Program-made: the position numbers and the translations under genes
Part shown: positions 17,359 through 26,218 of the stretch, in pieces
How the letters are laid out: every line of letters starts with the position of its first letter
Numbering within the stretch: position 1 is the first letter of the stretch
DNA from: Treponema sp.
GTDB lineage: Bacteria; Spirochaetota; Spirochaetia; Treponematales; Treponemataceae
Assembly: GCA_017551705.1 (NCBI GenBank)
Contig: JAFZLA010000042.1
Location: 1-64,000, forward strand
Direction of reading: 5' to 3'
Length of the DNA: 64,000 nt
The notes under the pieces: model-generated
What the model was told of the DNA's origin: nothing
The model's database searches: none
What the model saw: the letters and a program-made list of their open reading frames with translations, nothing else

Positions 17359-19019
17359 TAGGCGGTTTGGCCGAGCGCCTCGGCGATTCCAAAAGCGCGG
17401 TCGCCGATTTTTTCGATTTGGCGCACGATGTCGATGTACAAAAGCTCGGCCTTTACGTCGGCTCCGTTTTCCAAGCGCTTGCGGGCAATCTTCTTTAGGT
17501 TCTTTCGGAACATGTCGATTTGGTTTTCCAACTCTTCCGCCATAGAAAGCTTGTCGGCGTCAAGATGCTTGTTGATGTTGATGTGGATGAACTGCAAGAA
17601 CTGGCGGACCAATTCCACGTAAGGAATCAAGCGGTCGGCGTCTTCGGTCTCAAAGCTCATGTTCTTTTCGATTGAGCGCTTTAACAAAAGCGCGATGTTG
17701 AGGCATTCGTCGGTCATGCTTTCCAAATCGCCGATTATCGAAAGCATAAGCGAAAGGTTTTCCATTTGCTTTTCGTTTACGGCCATGCGCTCGATGTGAA
17801 CGATGTAGCGCGTCAACTGCTCGTGCATTTGGTCGGCGTAGTTTTCCATTTGGACGATCTCTTCCATGTGCTCGTCGACAAATGTTTGGTCGCGCTTTTT
17901 GAGGCCGATTTGAATTATGTCAAACATGTCGGTGGCCAAGTCGGTAAGGTCCTTGATTTCTTTTTCGGCGCGAATGATGTAGGCGCCGACGTTCTCTTTG
18001 ACAAGCGCGCTTTCGATAAAGTCCAGGCGGTAAAAGTTGTTCTTGCCTTTTTTGTCGTCGGGAACAATTCGTTTGCTGAGCGCCACAATTTGCTTGGTGA
18101 AGGGCAGGAACAAAATTGTCGAAAGCACTTTGAACGCGCTCTGCAAGATGGAAATTTTTATCGCGATGTTGGCGGCGCTCGGAGTGATAAAGTCGATGAA
18201 GTTTAGGAAGGGCGAGTAGAAGATCAAGACTAAAACAGTTCCCGCCACATTGAAGAACACGTGGACAAAGGCCGCGCGTTTTGCGTCGGCGTTGGTTCCA
18301 AAGGCCGCCAAAATCGCGTCGATGGTGGAGCCGATTCCGCTTCCCAAAATAAGGGCCGCCGAAAATTCCCAAGTGACCAAGCCGTTGTAGGCCATCGTTA
18401 TGACGATCGCGCTAAAGGCGCTTGACGAGTGCAAAATGGCGGTGACAACCGTTCCCACAAAAATTGCGATTACAAGGGACGCGGCGCCCCAAGACTGCGC
18501 GCTGTGAATCCAAGAAAAGCGCGAGAGCTGTTCCGGCTTAAAGGAAAGCGAGTCGCTTAGCATGCTGAGGCCCAGGAACAAAAGTCCAAAGCCCATCAAG
18601 GCCTGGCCGATGTTTTTGTTGAGGCTGCGCTTTGTGAGCGTGAGGAAAAAGCCCGCGCCAAAAATTGGAAGCGCGAACGAAGAAATCTTAAAGTTGAAGC
18701 CAAAGATTGAAACAATCCAAGCGGTGATTGTTGTTCCGATGTTGGCGCCAAAAATAACGCCGATAGATTGCTGCAAGGTCAAGAGGCCAGCGTTGACAAA
18801 GGTGACGACCATCACCGTTGTGGCGCCCGACGACTGGATTACCATTGTGATAAAAAGGCCGGTCAAAAGGCCCTTAAAGCGGTTTCCGGTCATTACGGAC
18901 AGGGCGCGCTGCAAGCGTTCGCCGGCGCTTTTTTGCACGCCGTCGCTCATCAATTTCATTCCATATAAAAGAAAAGCTAGGGAACCGATTAATTGAAGCA
19001 GGCCAATCACAAAATTCAT
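17358..19019 (-). CDS. Na/Pi cotransporter family protein with PhoU-like C-terminal domain
   Basis: 553 residues. The N-terminal ~320 residues carry about eight membrane helices and two inverted repeats, each with a Ser-rich substrate motif: QSSGATT (62-68) and LHSSSAFSA (about 185). This is the NptA/YjbB family that moves phosphate with sodium. The C-terminal ~210 residues are helical and PhoU-like (metal- or phosphate-linked control). The start at 19019 was chosen because a TATTAT box lies 7 nt upstream and the protein begins MNFVIGLLQLIG as in homologues; an earlier in-frame start would lie upstream of the transcription start. Confidence 0.9.
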   Translation of the reverse strand: MNFVIGLLQLIGSLAFLLYGMKLMSDGVQKSAGERLQRALSVMTGNRFKGLLTGLFITMVIQSSGATTVMVVTFVNAGLLTLQQSIGVIFGANIGTTITAWIVSIFGFNFKISSFALPIFGAGFFLTLTKRSLNKNIGQALMGFGLLFLGLSMLSDSLSFKPEQLSRFSWIHSAQSWGAASLVIAIFVGTVVTAILHSSSAFSAIVITMAYNGLVTWEFSAALILGSGIGSTIDAILAAFGTNADAKRAAFVHVFFNVAGTVLVLIFYSPFLNFIDFITPSAANIAIKISILQSAFKVLSTILFLPFTKQIVALSKRIVPDDKKGKNNFYRLDFIESALVKENVGAYIIRAEKEIKDLTDLATDMFDIIQIGLKKRDQTFVDEHMEEIVQMENYADQMHEQLTRYIVHIERMAVNEKQMENLSLMLSIIGDLESMTDECLNIALLLKRSIEKNMSFETEDADRLIPYVELVRQFLQFIHININKHLDADKLSMAEELENQIDMFRKNLKKIARKRLENGADVKAELLYIDIVRQIEKIGDRAFGIAEALGQTA

Positions 19020-19026
19020 TTGCCTT

Positions 19027-19055
19027 ATAATAGCGCAAACGGGCCTCTTGTTCAA
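19027..19055 (-). promoter_or_regulatory. Promoter of the Na/Pi cotransporter gene
   Basis: On the minus strand: TTGAAC, 17-nt spacer, TATTAT, then 7 nt to the ATG at 19019. It sits next to the divergent promoter at 19069. Confidence 0.6.
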
Positions 19056-19068
19056 GTTGAACGGAATG

Positions 19069-19097
19069 TTGAAAAAAATCCGCGGATTTGATAAAAT
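19069..19097 (+). promoter_or_regulatory. Promoter of the lipoprotein/phosphodiesterase pair
   Basis: TTGAAA, 17-nt spacer, TAAAAT (19092-19097), then 8 nt to the ATG at 19106. No Shine-Dalgarno fits between. Confidence 0.65.
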
Positions 19098-19105
19098 GTT
19101 TCATT

Positions 19106-19900
19106 ATGAAAAAATTTGTTTTGACTTTTGCGGCGCTTGCTTGCGCGTCGTTTTTTTCGCTCGCATTTTTCTCTTGCAAAAAGCAGGGGGCTCATAAAAA
19201 CACGCCGGACCCGTTTGAAATAGAAGTTTCCGAAGAAAAAAAATCCGCTATATCTTCAAGCTCCTGGCACCCTTCCCAAAAAAAGATTTGCATTGTTTTT
19301 GGCTATGGCTACAACGACAAGGCTTACGTTCAAAAAATCGTCGACGAGCTTTCTCCCAAATACGGGCTTGACGACGGAACCGAAGCGGGCGGCTTGCTTT
19401 TTCCGCTGGTGTTTCCCGACGACTTTCCTATGGGAAGAATCAGCCGCTTGCCTTCTCTTATTGGGGAACGCGAGCTTTCCGGCTTGATTGTTATCGGCGC
19501 TCCCGAAAACACAAACTACGCCATCGCAAAGTTGGAGGACGAATACTCGTCGCAAGAGACGATGATTCCGTATCCAGTTTACGCCTTCTTTCCACAAGAT
19601 GACGTCCAGGGAATCGAGGCCACCGCGAATTTTGTAGTTGACCGCGCGATGGAAGGAAGCGGAGCCGCCGACGACGAAAGCAACAAAGAAGAAGTTGTCC
19701 AGACGCAAGTAAAGGACTTGGACAAAATTTTGGACAGCGCCATTGAGTACATGCTCTTGACCCAGGCTCCGCTGCCCGGAAACGAAGAGTTGATCGCGCA
19801 CGTTTGCCGCGTTGTCGGAAAAAATTACAAGGTGTCGCGCTACGTTGACGCCGAGAGCGGCTTGCAGTCAATCAACCATTTTGTAATCGAAGAAAAATGA
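19106..19900 (+). CDS. Periplasmic lipoprotein of unknown function
   Basis: 264 residues. A signal peptide (MKKFVLTFAALA) ends in the lipobox LAFFSC. The mature part has the feel of a type I periplasmic binding fold: KKICIVFGYG near the start, then ELSGLIVIGAPENTNY and YPVYAFFPQDDVQG. It may be related to DUF3798-type lipoproteins, but I cannot confirm this. It overlaps the phosphodiesterase gene by 4 nt (ATGA), so both are made together. Confidence 0.72.
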   Translation: MKKFVLTFAALACASFFSLAFFSCKKQGAHKNTPDPFEIEVSEEKKSAISSSSWHPSQKKICIVFGYGYNDKAYVQKIVDELSPKYGLDDGTEAGGLLFPLVFPDDFPMGRISRLPSLIGERELSGLIVIGAPENTNYAIAKLEDEYSSQETMIPYPVYAFFPQDDVQGIEATANFVVDRAMEGSGAADDESNKEEVVQTQVKDLDKILDSAIEYMLLTQAPLPGNEELIAHVCRVVGKNYKVSRYVDAESGLQSINHFVIEEK

Positions 19901-20568
19901 TTGAGATTGTCCAACGGCCAGACTTTGCGATTGGTAGCGACGCCGCGATAAAAGCGTTGGCAAAAAAAGAAAGGGCAACTCTTTTGGTCGTGTCGGACTC
20001 GCACGGAAGGTCGGACATCTTTAAGGCCATCGTCGAAAAATTTGGCGAAAGGAGCGACGCGCTTGTTTTTTGCGGCGACGGAATCGGAGACTTTTGTTCC
20101 GCGCTGGAAGCGACCAAAAAAAACAAAAAGCTGGCCAAGGCCTTTCCGCCTGTTGCGGTCTTTGCCCGGGGGAACGGAGACTATCCCGACTTTCCTCTTG
20201 GCGAAGGCGAAATAAAAGTTCCCCTGCATCAATTGCTCAAGGTTGCCGGCATGAGTGTCTTGGTAACCCACGGCCACGCGGAGGGCGTTTACTACGGACT
20301 TGGCCGCCTTGGCCAGGAGGCGCTTGAAAACCAGGCCGACGCCGTTTTGTACGGCCACACCCACATCGCCGCCACCAAAGAAGAAGATTGCACTTACTTT
20401 ATCAATCCCGGAAGCTGCTCGCACCCGCGCGGCGGCCAAAAGCCTTCGTTGGCGCTTGTGCAAATTCCCGGCCACCAAGAGCGCATTGAGACCACATTCT
20501 TTTCTGTCGCGTTGACATTGGCCGACGGCTTTGAGTTCATTCCCTACGCCCCGCCGCCGGGGTGGTAG
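19897..20568 (+). CDS. YfcE/MJ0936-type metallophosphoesterase
   Basis: 223 residues. A calcineurin-like phosphoesterase of the small YfcE group, which hydrolyses phosphodiesters in vitro. Metal-binding motifs are complete and in order: DSHG (about 34), CGDG, ARGNGDY, THGHA and YGHTH, followed by the usual FINPGSCSHPRGG. The physiological substrate is unknown. It is coupled to the upstream lipoprotein by a 4-nt overlap. Confidence 0.9.
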   Translation: MIEIVQRPDFAIGSDAAIKALAKKERATLLVVSDSHGRSDIFKAIVEKFGERSDALVFCGDGIGDFCSALEATKKNKKLAKAFPPVAVFARGNGDYPDFPLGEGEIKVPLHQLLKVAGMSVLVTHGHAEGVYYGLGRLGQEALENQADAVLYGHTHIAATKEEDCTYFINPGSCSHPRGGQKPSLALVQIPGHQERIETTFFSVALTLADGFEFIPYAPPPGW

Positions 20569-20605
20569 CCGAGCTTCAATCAACAATGCGAGTGAAAGGC
20601 AGCGT

Positions 20606-20652
20606 CCGCTCGAACATACAATTAATGTCTTTTCAATCAATAATACGAGCGG
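20606..20652. repeat. CCGCTCG/CGAGCGG-bounded element, copy B (47 bp)
   Basis: Begins CCGCTCGAA and ends TACGAGCGG. Preceded by GGCAGCGT, which also precedes copy C (29298) at a greater distance. The last four codons and stop of the minus-strand ABC-F gene lie inside it. Confidence 0.6.
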
Positions 20653-22651
20653 CCGCCTCTTCCCATTGCGCGTTGAGCGTTTCCAGCTCCGCGTCGAGGG
20701 CGGCGATTTGGGATTGGACTTCTTTGGCCGCGGCGCCGTTGGAGTAGACGGCGGGGTCGGACATTTTTTCTTCAAGGGCTTTTTTGTCGGCTTCTTTTTG
20801 TTCTATTTGGGCGCCGAGGCTTTCGACTAGGCGCTCAAGGCGCTTGCGTTCGTTGGCGGCTTTTTTTTGTTCTTCCCAGCTGAGTGCGGCGGCGGATTTT
20901 TGGTTTGGCGCCGAGTTTTGGGCTTGCTTTCCGTTTCCGCTTGCGCCCGCGTTTTGGGCTTGCGAACTTTTTGCGGCGGCGCTTCCTGAGCTTGCGACAG
21001 TTCCCTGTCGCGCGGAGTCTTTGGCTTGCGAGCCGTCTCCGCTAGCCTCCGCTTCCACCCGCTCCAAATAATATTCGTAGCCGCCCAAAAAGTTTTTGGC
21101 GCTGCCGGGCTTGAGTTCCAATACGCGCGTCGCCAAGTCTTGGATAAAGCCGCGGTCGTGGCTGACGAAAATTACCGTTCCGCCAAAATCCTTGAGCGCC
21201 TCCAAAAGCGAGTCCTTGGAATTCATGTCCAAGTGGTTGGTCGGTTCGTCCAAAATCAAAAGGTTGATTGGCTTTAGCAAGAGGCGCAAAAGCGCGACGC
21301 GGCTTTTTTCTCCGCCGCTCAAAACGTCAAGGCTTTTAAATACGTCGTCGCCGCGGAACAAAAAGGCGCCCAGCATGTCGCGCGCCTTGGGAACAAGTTC
21401 CAGCGGGCAAACATTTTCTATGCTTTCCAAAACGCTTTCGCTTCCCTTGATTGTTTCGGCGTTGTCCTGGCTAAAGTAGCCGATCGTCACGCCCGCTCCC
21501 AAAACTTTTTCACCGCTAAAATCGTTGTCAACGCCCGCTACGATTCTAAGCAAGGTGGACTTGCCCGCGCCGTTGTGGCCCACCACTACAAGTCGCTCGC
21601 CGTTCTCTACCTGAAGGTCAAGCTTGTCCAAAACATTGGTGGCGCCGTCGTAGCTTTTTGTGATTCCGTTCAGTCTTAAAACGATTTGGCCCGAATGCGG
21701 AGCGGCCGGAAATTTAAAGTGAATCTTTTTTAGCGACTCAGGAATTTCTATCGGAACGATTTTGTCCAGCATCTTTTGGCGGCTTTGCGCCTGCACTGCT
21801 TTAGAAGCCTTGTAGCCAAAGCGGTCGATGAATGATTGCAAGTGGGCGATTTCTTCCTGCTGCTTTTGGTATTCGGCCATCAAGGTTTTTAATTCCGACT
21901 CGCGCGTTTTTTCGTAGTGGCTGTAGTTGCCCGGGTAGCGGTTTAGCTGTCCGTTAAAAAGTTCGTAGACTTCGTTTATCGTAACGTCCAAAAAGTAGCG
22001 GTCGTGGCTTACAAGCAAAAAGCCGCCCTTGTAGTTTTGCAAAAACGTTTCAAGCCAAGCGCGCGCCTCGATGTCCAAGTAGTTTGTCGGCTCGTCCAGC
22101 AGCAAAATGTCCGGCCCTTGCATCAAGGCCTTGGCAAGCGCGATTCTCATTTGCCAGCCGCCCGAAAATTCGTCGGTCATTTTGTCAAAGTCCGCTCGGC
22201 TAAAACCAAGGCCAAGCAAAACGCTCTCGGCCAGCGCGTCGCGGCGGTACCAGCCCGAATTTTCCAGGCTTGCAAGAAGGGCGGCGTGGCGGTCCAACAG
22301 TTCCTTTTGATTGGAAGGGTTGGTCTTAAGCGCGTCGCCAATCGCGTCGATCTCTTCTTGAATTTTGTAGCCGTACTCAAAGGCGCGGTCGGCCTCTTGC
22401 AAAAGCGTTGAGCCGGAGTGGGTCAAGCCCGACTGGGGAAGGTATGCGATGCGCGCGTCCTTTTGCGCGATTCGCTCTCCGCTGTCAGGCTCAACAAGGC
22501 CGGCCATAATTTTTATCAGAGTGGATTTTCCCGCGCCGTTCGCGCCAGTGAGCGCGGCCTTTGTTCCTGTCTTTAAGTTTACGCTTACGTCGTTGAGAAT
22601 TTTTTTGTCGCCAAACGAAAGCGACACTTTTGAAAATTGAACAAAGGCCAT
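20633..22651 (-). CDS. ABC-F family ATPase
   Basis: 672 residues with two ATP-binding domains and no membrane segment. Walker A motifs are GANGAGKST (36-44) and GHNGAGKST; signature and Walker B regions are EFSGGWQMR/LLLDEPTNYLD and LSGGEKSRV/LILDEPTNHLD. The linker between them is the helical ABC-F arm. A low-complexity Ala/Gln/Ser stretch (about 555-600) precedes a C-terminal coiled coil, as in Uup/YdiF-type members. ABC-F proteins act on the ribosome (translation rescue or antibiotic protection); the exact subgroup is not clear. AAGGA precedes the ATG. The 3' end lies in repeat copy B. Confidence 0.92.
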   Translation of the reverse strand: MAFVQFSKVSLSFGDKKILNDVSVNLKTGTKAALTGANGAGKSTLIKIMAGLVEPDSGERIAQKDARIAYLPQSGLTHSGSTLLQEADRAFEYGYKIQEEIDAIGDALKTNPSNQKELLDRHAALLASLENSGWYRRDALAESVLLGLGFSRADFDKMTDEFSGGWQMRIALAKALMQGPDILLLDEPTNYLDIEARAWLETFLQNYKGGFLLVSHDRYFLDVTINEVYELFNGQLNRYPGNYSHYEKTRESELKTLMAEYQKQQEEIAHLQSFIDRFGYKASKAVQAQSRQKMLDKIVPIEIPESLKKIHFKFPAAPHSGQIVLRLNGITKSYDGATNVLDKLDLQVENGERLVVVGHNGAGKSTLLRIVAGVDNDFSGEKVLGAGVTIGYFSQDNAETIKGSESVLESIENVCPLELVPKARDMLGAFLFRGDDVFKSLDVLSGGEKSRVALLRLLLKPINLLILDEPTNHLDMNSKDSLLEALKDFGGTVIFVSHDRGFIQDLATRVLELKPGSAKNFLGGYEYYLERVEAEASGDGSQAKDSARQGTVASSGSAAAKSSQAQNAGASGNGKQAQNSAPNQKSAAALSWEEQKKAANERKRLERLVESLGAQIEQKEADKKALEEKMSDPAVYSNGAAAKEVQSQIAALDAELETLNAQWEEAAARIID

Positions 22652-22668
22652 TTTTTAATCCTTAAAAG

Positions 22669-22691
22669 ATTGCCCGATCAAGTCGGGCAAT
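22669..22691. terminator. Stem-loop between ABC-F and lipoprotein genes
   Basis: Perfect 9-bp arms ATTGCCCGA and TCGGGCAAT around a 5-nt loop. For minus-strand transcripts from the lipoprotein gene it is followed by CTTTT, so it may terminate them. GCAATGACA recurs just beside it (22687 and 22708). Similar short hairpins of this sequence type are common dispersed intergenic repeats in bacteria. Confidence 0.45.
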
Positions 22692-22717
22692 GACACGCGT
22701 CGCGCGCGGCAATGACA

Positions 22718-24031
22718 TCATCTGCTAAAGAAAAGCACGATGGGGCTCTTGGACTGGCTTTGCGCCACGTTGTTTTTTATTGTGGCGTCGCTTGCGTCTT
22801 CCAGCGTAAGTCCGTTGGTCGAATTCTTGTAGAAGAAATTTACTTCGTTGCTTGTGTTGTCAAAAACAAAAGTCAGCATTCCGTCAAAGCGGCCGCGCAG
22901 CTCTTGGCTGACCAAGTACTTGATGAACACTTTTCCCTTGCCCTTTGCGTTTTCTGAAATGACGTTCGGCACAAGGAGGGAATAGTTGTTCCAAGTGAAT
23001 GAGCCGTTCCCTGTGAAAGTGAGCGTTCCGTAATTTGACGAGCGGAAGGAGTCGACCTTGTAAAGCTTTTGCATTTCTTCGTCGCGGCGTTCCTGCTCGT
23101 TCTTGATAATCTCGTCGATGTCGTAGTCGTCCGAGATTGTCACAAAGGTGTAGGCCTCCGGCTTGTTGTCGTTGCCTGTGTAGTTGATTACGATTTGGTC
23201 CGCGTCGCGAATTATCATTTGGAAGGGCGTTCCGTTAAAGTCGTAAACCTTGTCGCGCACTTTTGTGATGCCCGAGTAATTGGCCGTGCGGTAGCGGCCG
23301 TTTATGTTGATGGAAACTTTTCCGCTTTCGACGCCGGTGTCAAAGCCGTAGGCGCTCTTCATCGTCTCCAAGTCGATCGTTCCTTCTTCCAACATTCGCT
23401 TGTAGCTTTCGGGCCGCCACTTGGCTTGCAGCACTTGGTTCAAGATTGCGTCCTCGTCTTCGGCGGGAGCCTCTTCAATTTGGCCGCCCACAATCTTTCC
23501 GCCTTCGCCCGTTTCAAAAATCAAGAGGTTGTGCGAAAAGCACCAGCCCTGAGTTCCGCCCGTGGTCAAGACGCAAAGCCAGTCGCCCTCAAGCTTTTCG
23601 CCCGAGTGCATGATTACGTCCTGGCCCTTTCCTTTGAAAAGAATTTTGACCACCTCGTCCTTATGCAGGCGGTACTTTTGCTTTGAAGTGTTGACAGGGT
23701 CGGCGCGCACCGGCAGTCCGTCGATTTTTATCTTTGCGTACTTGTGCTGGAACTCCGCGTATTTTTGCGCAGCTTTTTGCGCCTTCTTTTTTGAAGTGGG
23801 AGCGGTCAGCTGCCAAAGGGGCACTTCCAAGTTTTCTTTGGAGCCCGGAATTCCGATTACGTAAACATGGCTTATGTTCGACTTAAAGTAAACCTTTACG
23901 ATTTGTCCGTCCTGCAAATTTTTTTGCGGAAGGTCCCACAGCAAAACAGAGTGTCCGATGGAACGGTGGCAAGATGCCAAAAGCGCCGTCAATGCAAGCG
24001 TGCCAATCAGCGCGAAAAATATTCTTTTCAT
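22718..24031 (-). CDS. SH3-like-domain lipoprotein of unknown function
   Basis: 437 residues. The signal peptide ends in the lipobox LLASC (Cys 21). About residues 95-175 look like a bacterial SH3 fold (LPVRADPVNTSKQKYRL, then GDWLCVLTTGGTQGWCFSHNL), a module that often binds cell-wall peptides. The rest is beta-rich with repeated GTLTFTGNGSF-type strands. It stands alone on the minus strand. TAGAAT lies 9 nt before the ATG with no ribosome site, so the mRNA may be leaderless. Confidence 0.75.
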   Translation of the reverse strand: MKRIFFALIGTLALTALLASCHRSIGHSVLLWDLPQKNLQDGQIVKVYFKSNISHVYVIGIPGSKENLEVPLWQLTAPTSKKKAQKAAQKYAEFQHKYAKIKIDGLPVRADPVNTSKQKYRLHKDEVVKILFKGKGQDVIMHSGEKLEGDWLCVLTTGGTQGWCFSHNLLIFETGEGGKIVGGQIEEAPAEDEDAILNQVLQAKWRPESYKRMLEEGTIDLETMKSAYGFDTGVESGKVSININGRYRTANYSGITKVRDKVYDFNGTPFQMIIRDADQIVINYTGNDNKPEAYTFVTISDDYDIDEIIKNEQERRDEEMQKLYKVDSFRSSNYGTLTFTGNGSFTWNNYSLLVPNVISENAKGKGKVFIKYLVSQELRGRFDGMLTFVFDNTSNEVNFFYKNSTNGLTLEDASDATIKNNVAQSQSKSPIVLFFSR

Positions 24032-24086
24032 AGGAACATAATTCTAGCGCAAAAGGGAAAAATGTTCTATCGTCTGAAGATTTTTC

Positions 24087-24114
24087 TTGACAAAAACTCA
24101 AATAATACTATAAT
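24087..24114 (+). promoter_or_regulatory. Promoter of the AbiE pair
   Basis: TTGACA, 16-nt spacer, TATAAT: full consensus boxes. The ATG at 24160 follows a separate AGGAGG ribosome site, so this mRNA has a normal leader of about 40 nt, unlike many of its neighbours. Confidence 0.75.
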
Positions 24115-24159
24115 AAAAGTGAAGAGTAATACAGAAAATATATTATAGGAGGCCGCGAC

Positions 24160-24789
24160 ATGCTTTATGATTCGCTTTTAAGGGATTACGGCGCGAACAA
24201 GCCGATTTTTGTGTCCCAGGTCGCTTATGGCTCCATGACAAAGAACAACATTCGCCAAAAGATAATGAACTATACGGCTCGCGGAAAGCTAAAAAAATAT
24301 GACACGGGAATTTATTACATTCCGTCAAGAAGCATTTTCAAATCCGGGAGCCAGCTTTCCCAAAACGATGTTATAGAGAGCAAATATCTCTTTTCGCAAA
24401 ACAAGCGCTGCGGCTATATGACTGGGATTAATTTTGCCAATGCCATTGGAATTACAAGCCAAGTTCCCGCAAGCACAGAACTTGTCACCAACAAAACCAG
24501 CAAGGATTACCGCGAAACGTATCTTGCTTCTGAAAAAATAATTTTACGGAAGCCGCGCGTTGAAGTCACCGAGAAAAATTACAAGGCCCTTCAGCTGCTC
24601 GATCTATTAAAAGATATTGACTTGTATTCAGAGCTTTCAGGGGCCGAAGCGGGCAAAAAAATAAAGTCGTATATGGCTAAAAACACAATTACTTTTGCTT
24701 CGTTAAAGCCGTATTTGTCCTTGTATCCAGACAAGCTTTTTAGAAATATGTATGCAATGGGAGTTTTGAATGGATTTTCTGCACAATGA
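24160..24789 (+). CDS. AbiEi-type antitoxin (type IV toxin-antitoxin)
   Basis: 209 residues. The N-terminal ~70 residues look like the winged-helix found in AbiEi/DUF6088 proteins (NNIRQKIMNYTARGKLKKYDTGIYYIP). AbiEi represses its own operon and counters the AbiEii nucleotidyltransferase without direct binding in known systems. A strong AGGAGG site precedes the ATG. It overlaps the toxin gene by 20 nt. The base composition is more AT-rich than the flanking housekeeping genes, suggesting acquisition. Confidence 0.82.
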   Translation: MLYDSLLRDYGANKPIFVSQVAYGSMTKNNIRQKIMNYTARGKLKKYDTGIYYIPSRSIFKSGSQLSQNDVIESKYLFSQNKRCGYMTGINFANAIGITSQVPASTELVTNKTSKDYRETYLASEKIILRKPRVEVTEKNYKALQLLDLLKDIDLYSELSGAEAGKKIKSYMAKNTITFASLKPYLSLYPDKLFRNMYAMGVLNGFSAQ

Positions 24790-25675
24790 CAAAGAAACTT
24801 TTTTGCAGGCCGTAAACCTTGTGTCAGCCAAAAAGGGCGTGAGGGCGGAAATTGTCGAAAAAGATTATTATGTGACAGTAATTCTGCGCTTGCTTTCAGA
24901 GCGGCTTCCGTTCATTGTTTTTAAAGGCGGAACTTCTCTTTCTAAATGTCACAATGCAATACAACGATTCTCAGAAGACATAGACATATCGATTGACACG
25001 TCAATTTCGCAAGGCCAAAAGAAAAAAGTGAAGGACTCAGTCGTTGATGTTTGCAAGTTGTTGGGGCTTGAAATAATAAATTTGGGTAGCACTAGAAGCC
25101 GTCGCGATTACAACCGATATGAAATTGCATACATTCCTTTGCGTAGTGCCGAAGATTACGCCGTCAAGCCAATGGTTTTGCTTGAAACTTCATATACGGC
25201 TGTTTCGTTTCCAACATCGCTTTTGCCGGTTAGAAATTTTATCGGCGACATGATGGAAACTGAGGCTCCGGATTATATTGAGCAATACGGATTGTCGCCG
25301 TTCAAGATGAAAGTTCAAAATTTGGACAGAACTCTGTGTGACAAGGTTTTTGCAATTTGCGATTATTATTTGCAAGGAAAAATATCCGGTCATTCACGGC
25401 ATTTGTATGACATTTACAAATTGCTCCCTCTTGTTTCACAGAATGAGAATTTCAAAAAGCTTGTTAAGGAAGTTCGTTTGGTTAGGGCTTCTTCTCCTGT
25501 ATGCCCATCGGCAAAGAGCGATGTTGACATTTCCGCTTTGCTTGAAAAAATAATTTTGGAGAACGTCTATAAAGCGGATTACGAAACTGTCACCGAACGC
25601 CTTTTGCAAGAAAATGTTAAATACGAACAGGCGATAGAAGCGTTAAAGTCAGTTTTAGACGGCGGAATGTTTTAG
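24770..25675 (+). CDS. AbiEii/AbiGii-type nucleotidyltransferase toxin
   Basis: 301 residues. The nucleotidyltransferase core is seen in FKGGTSLSKCHNAIQRFSEDIDIS (about residues 45-70, in two parts: the GGTSL loop and the metal-binding EDID). AbiEii-family toxins transfer nucleotides onto targets such as tRNA acceptor ends and arrest growth, giving phage defence in some hosts. The reading frame is intact, so the pair is probably functional. Start codon lies inside the antitoxin gene. Confidence 0.86.
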   Translation: MDFLHNDKETFLQAVNLVSAKKGVRAEIVEKDYYVTVILRLLSERLPFIVFKGGTSLSKCHNAIQRFSEDIDISIDTSISQGQKKKVKDSVVDVCKLLGLEIINLGSTRSRRDYNRYEIAYIPLRSAEDYAVKPMVLLETSYTAVSFPTSLLPVRNFIGDMMETEAPDYIEQYGLSPFKMKVQNLDRTLCDKVFAICDYYLQGKISGHSRHLYDIYKLLPLVSQNENFKKLVKEVRLVRASSPVCPSAKSDVDISALLEKIILENVYKADYETVTERLLQENVKYEQAIEALKSVLDGGMF

Positions 25676-25690
25676 TACTTTAAGTTGGAT

Positions 25691-26038
25691 TTACCTTAAT
25701 TTTTCGATAATTGTCATCAGAGCTTTTTTGGAATCGTCTTGCAGGCGGTTTATTTTTTTTACGAGCGGTAAATAGGCGGCGTAGAGTTTTTTGTCCTGCT
25801 TTTGCTTTTCGCTTTCTGTGAATGCGGCTGTTTGGTTTTTAGCGGGCATGCCTAAGAGTTTTTCCAAAGGAACGTTGAGAGCTTTTGAAATTCGCACCGC
25901 CAAGTCCGCCGCGGGCATCCCGTTCCTTTTTATCCCATTTGAAATGGTGTGAACTGAAAATTCAGCTTTTTTTGCCAATTCCTTTCGTGAGATCCCTAAA
26001 TATTCGCATTCGTCTTCTACATTCTGCCAAAAACCCAT
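25691..26038 (-). CDS. XRE-family repressor
   Basis: 115 residues. An N-terminal helix-turn-helix (about 5-62: GISRKELAKKAEFSVHTISNGIKR) with the tail ALNVPLEKLLGM is of the phage-repressor type; the rest is a short helical dimerisation region. It is convergent with the AbiE pair and divergent from a small membrane-protein gene. Two near-identical 20-nt sites (26047 and 26116) in the shared promoter region are the likely operators, one by its own start and one over the promoter of the divergent gene. Confidence 0.85.
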   Translation of the reverse strand: MGFWQNVEDECEYLGISRKELAKKAEFSVHTISNGIKRNGMPAADLAVRISKALNVPLEKLLGMPAKNQTAAFTESEKQKQDKKLYAAYLPLVKKINRLQDDSKKALMTIIEKLR

Positions 26039-26046
26039 AATTACTA

Positions 26047-26066
26047 TTTATCACAAGTGAAACATT
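26047..26066. promoter_or_regulatory. Operator-like site 1
   Basis: TTTATCACAAGTGAAACATT, matching site 2 at 16 of 20 positions. It lies 8 nt upstream of the XRE start codon. Confidence 0.5.
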
Positions 26067-26087
26067 GTGTTTTGTTAATTATTTAAT

Positions 26088-26116
26088 TTGACATATTTAT
26101 ATTGTAGTGGTATAAT
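26088..26116 (+). promoter_or_regulatory. Consensus promoter for the divergent membrane-protein gene
   Basis: TTGACA (26088-26093), 17-nt spacer, TATAAT (26111-26116): both boxes match consensus exactly. Operator-like site 2 begins at its last base. Confidence 0.75.
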
Positions 26117-26135
26117 TTATTACAAATGTAATATT
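26116..26135. promoter_or_regulatory. Operator-like site 2
   Basis: TTTATTACAAATGTAATATT, a short quasi-palindrome (ATTAC/GTAAT) overlapping the expected transcription start of the gene at 26219. Pairs with site 1; centres are 69 nt apart. Confidence 0.5.
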
Positions 26136-26218
26136 TAAATGAAATGGATATTACAATGGAGTTTTGGTAAATATATTAAATAGTTGCCAAAATTTTAACG
26201 TTTTTTAGGAAGTCTGTT

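Noticed and set aside
19088-19106. Earlier in-frame start for the 19106 lipoprotein
   Set aside because: It lies within the -10 box of the promoter, so it would not be transcribed; the later ATG also gives a normal signal peptide.
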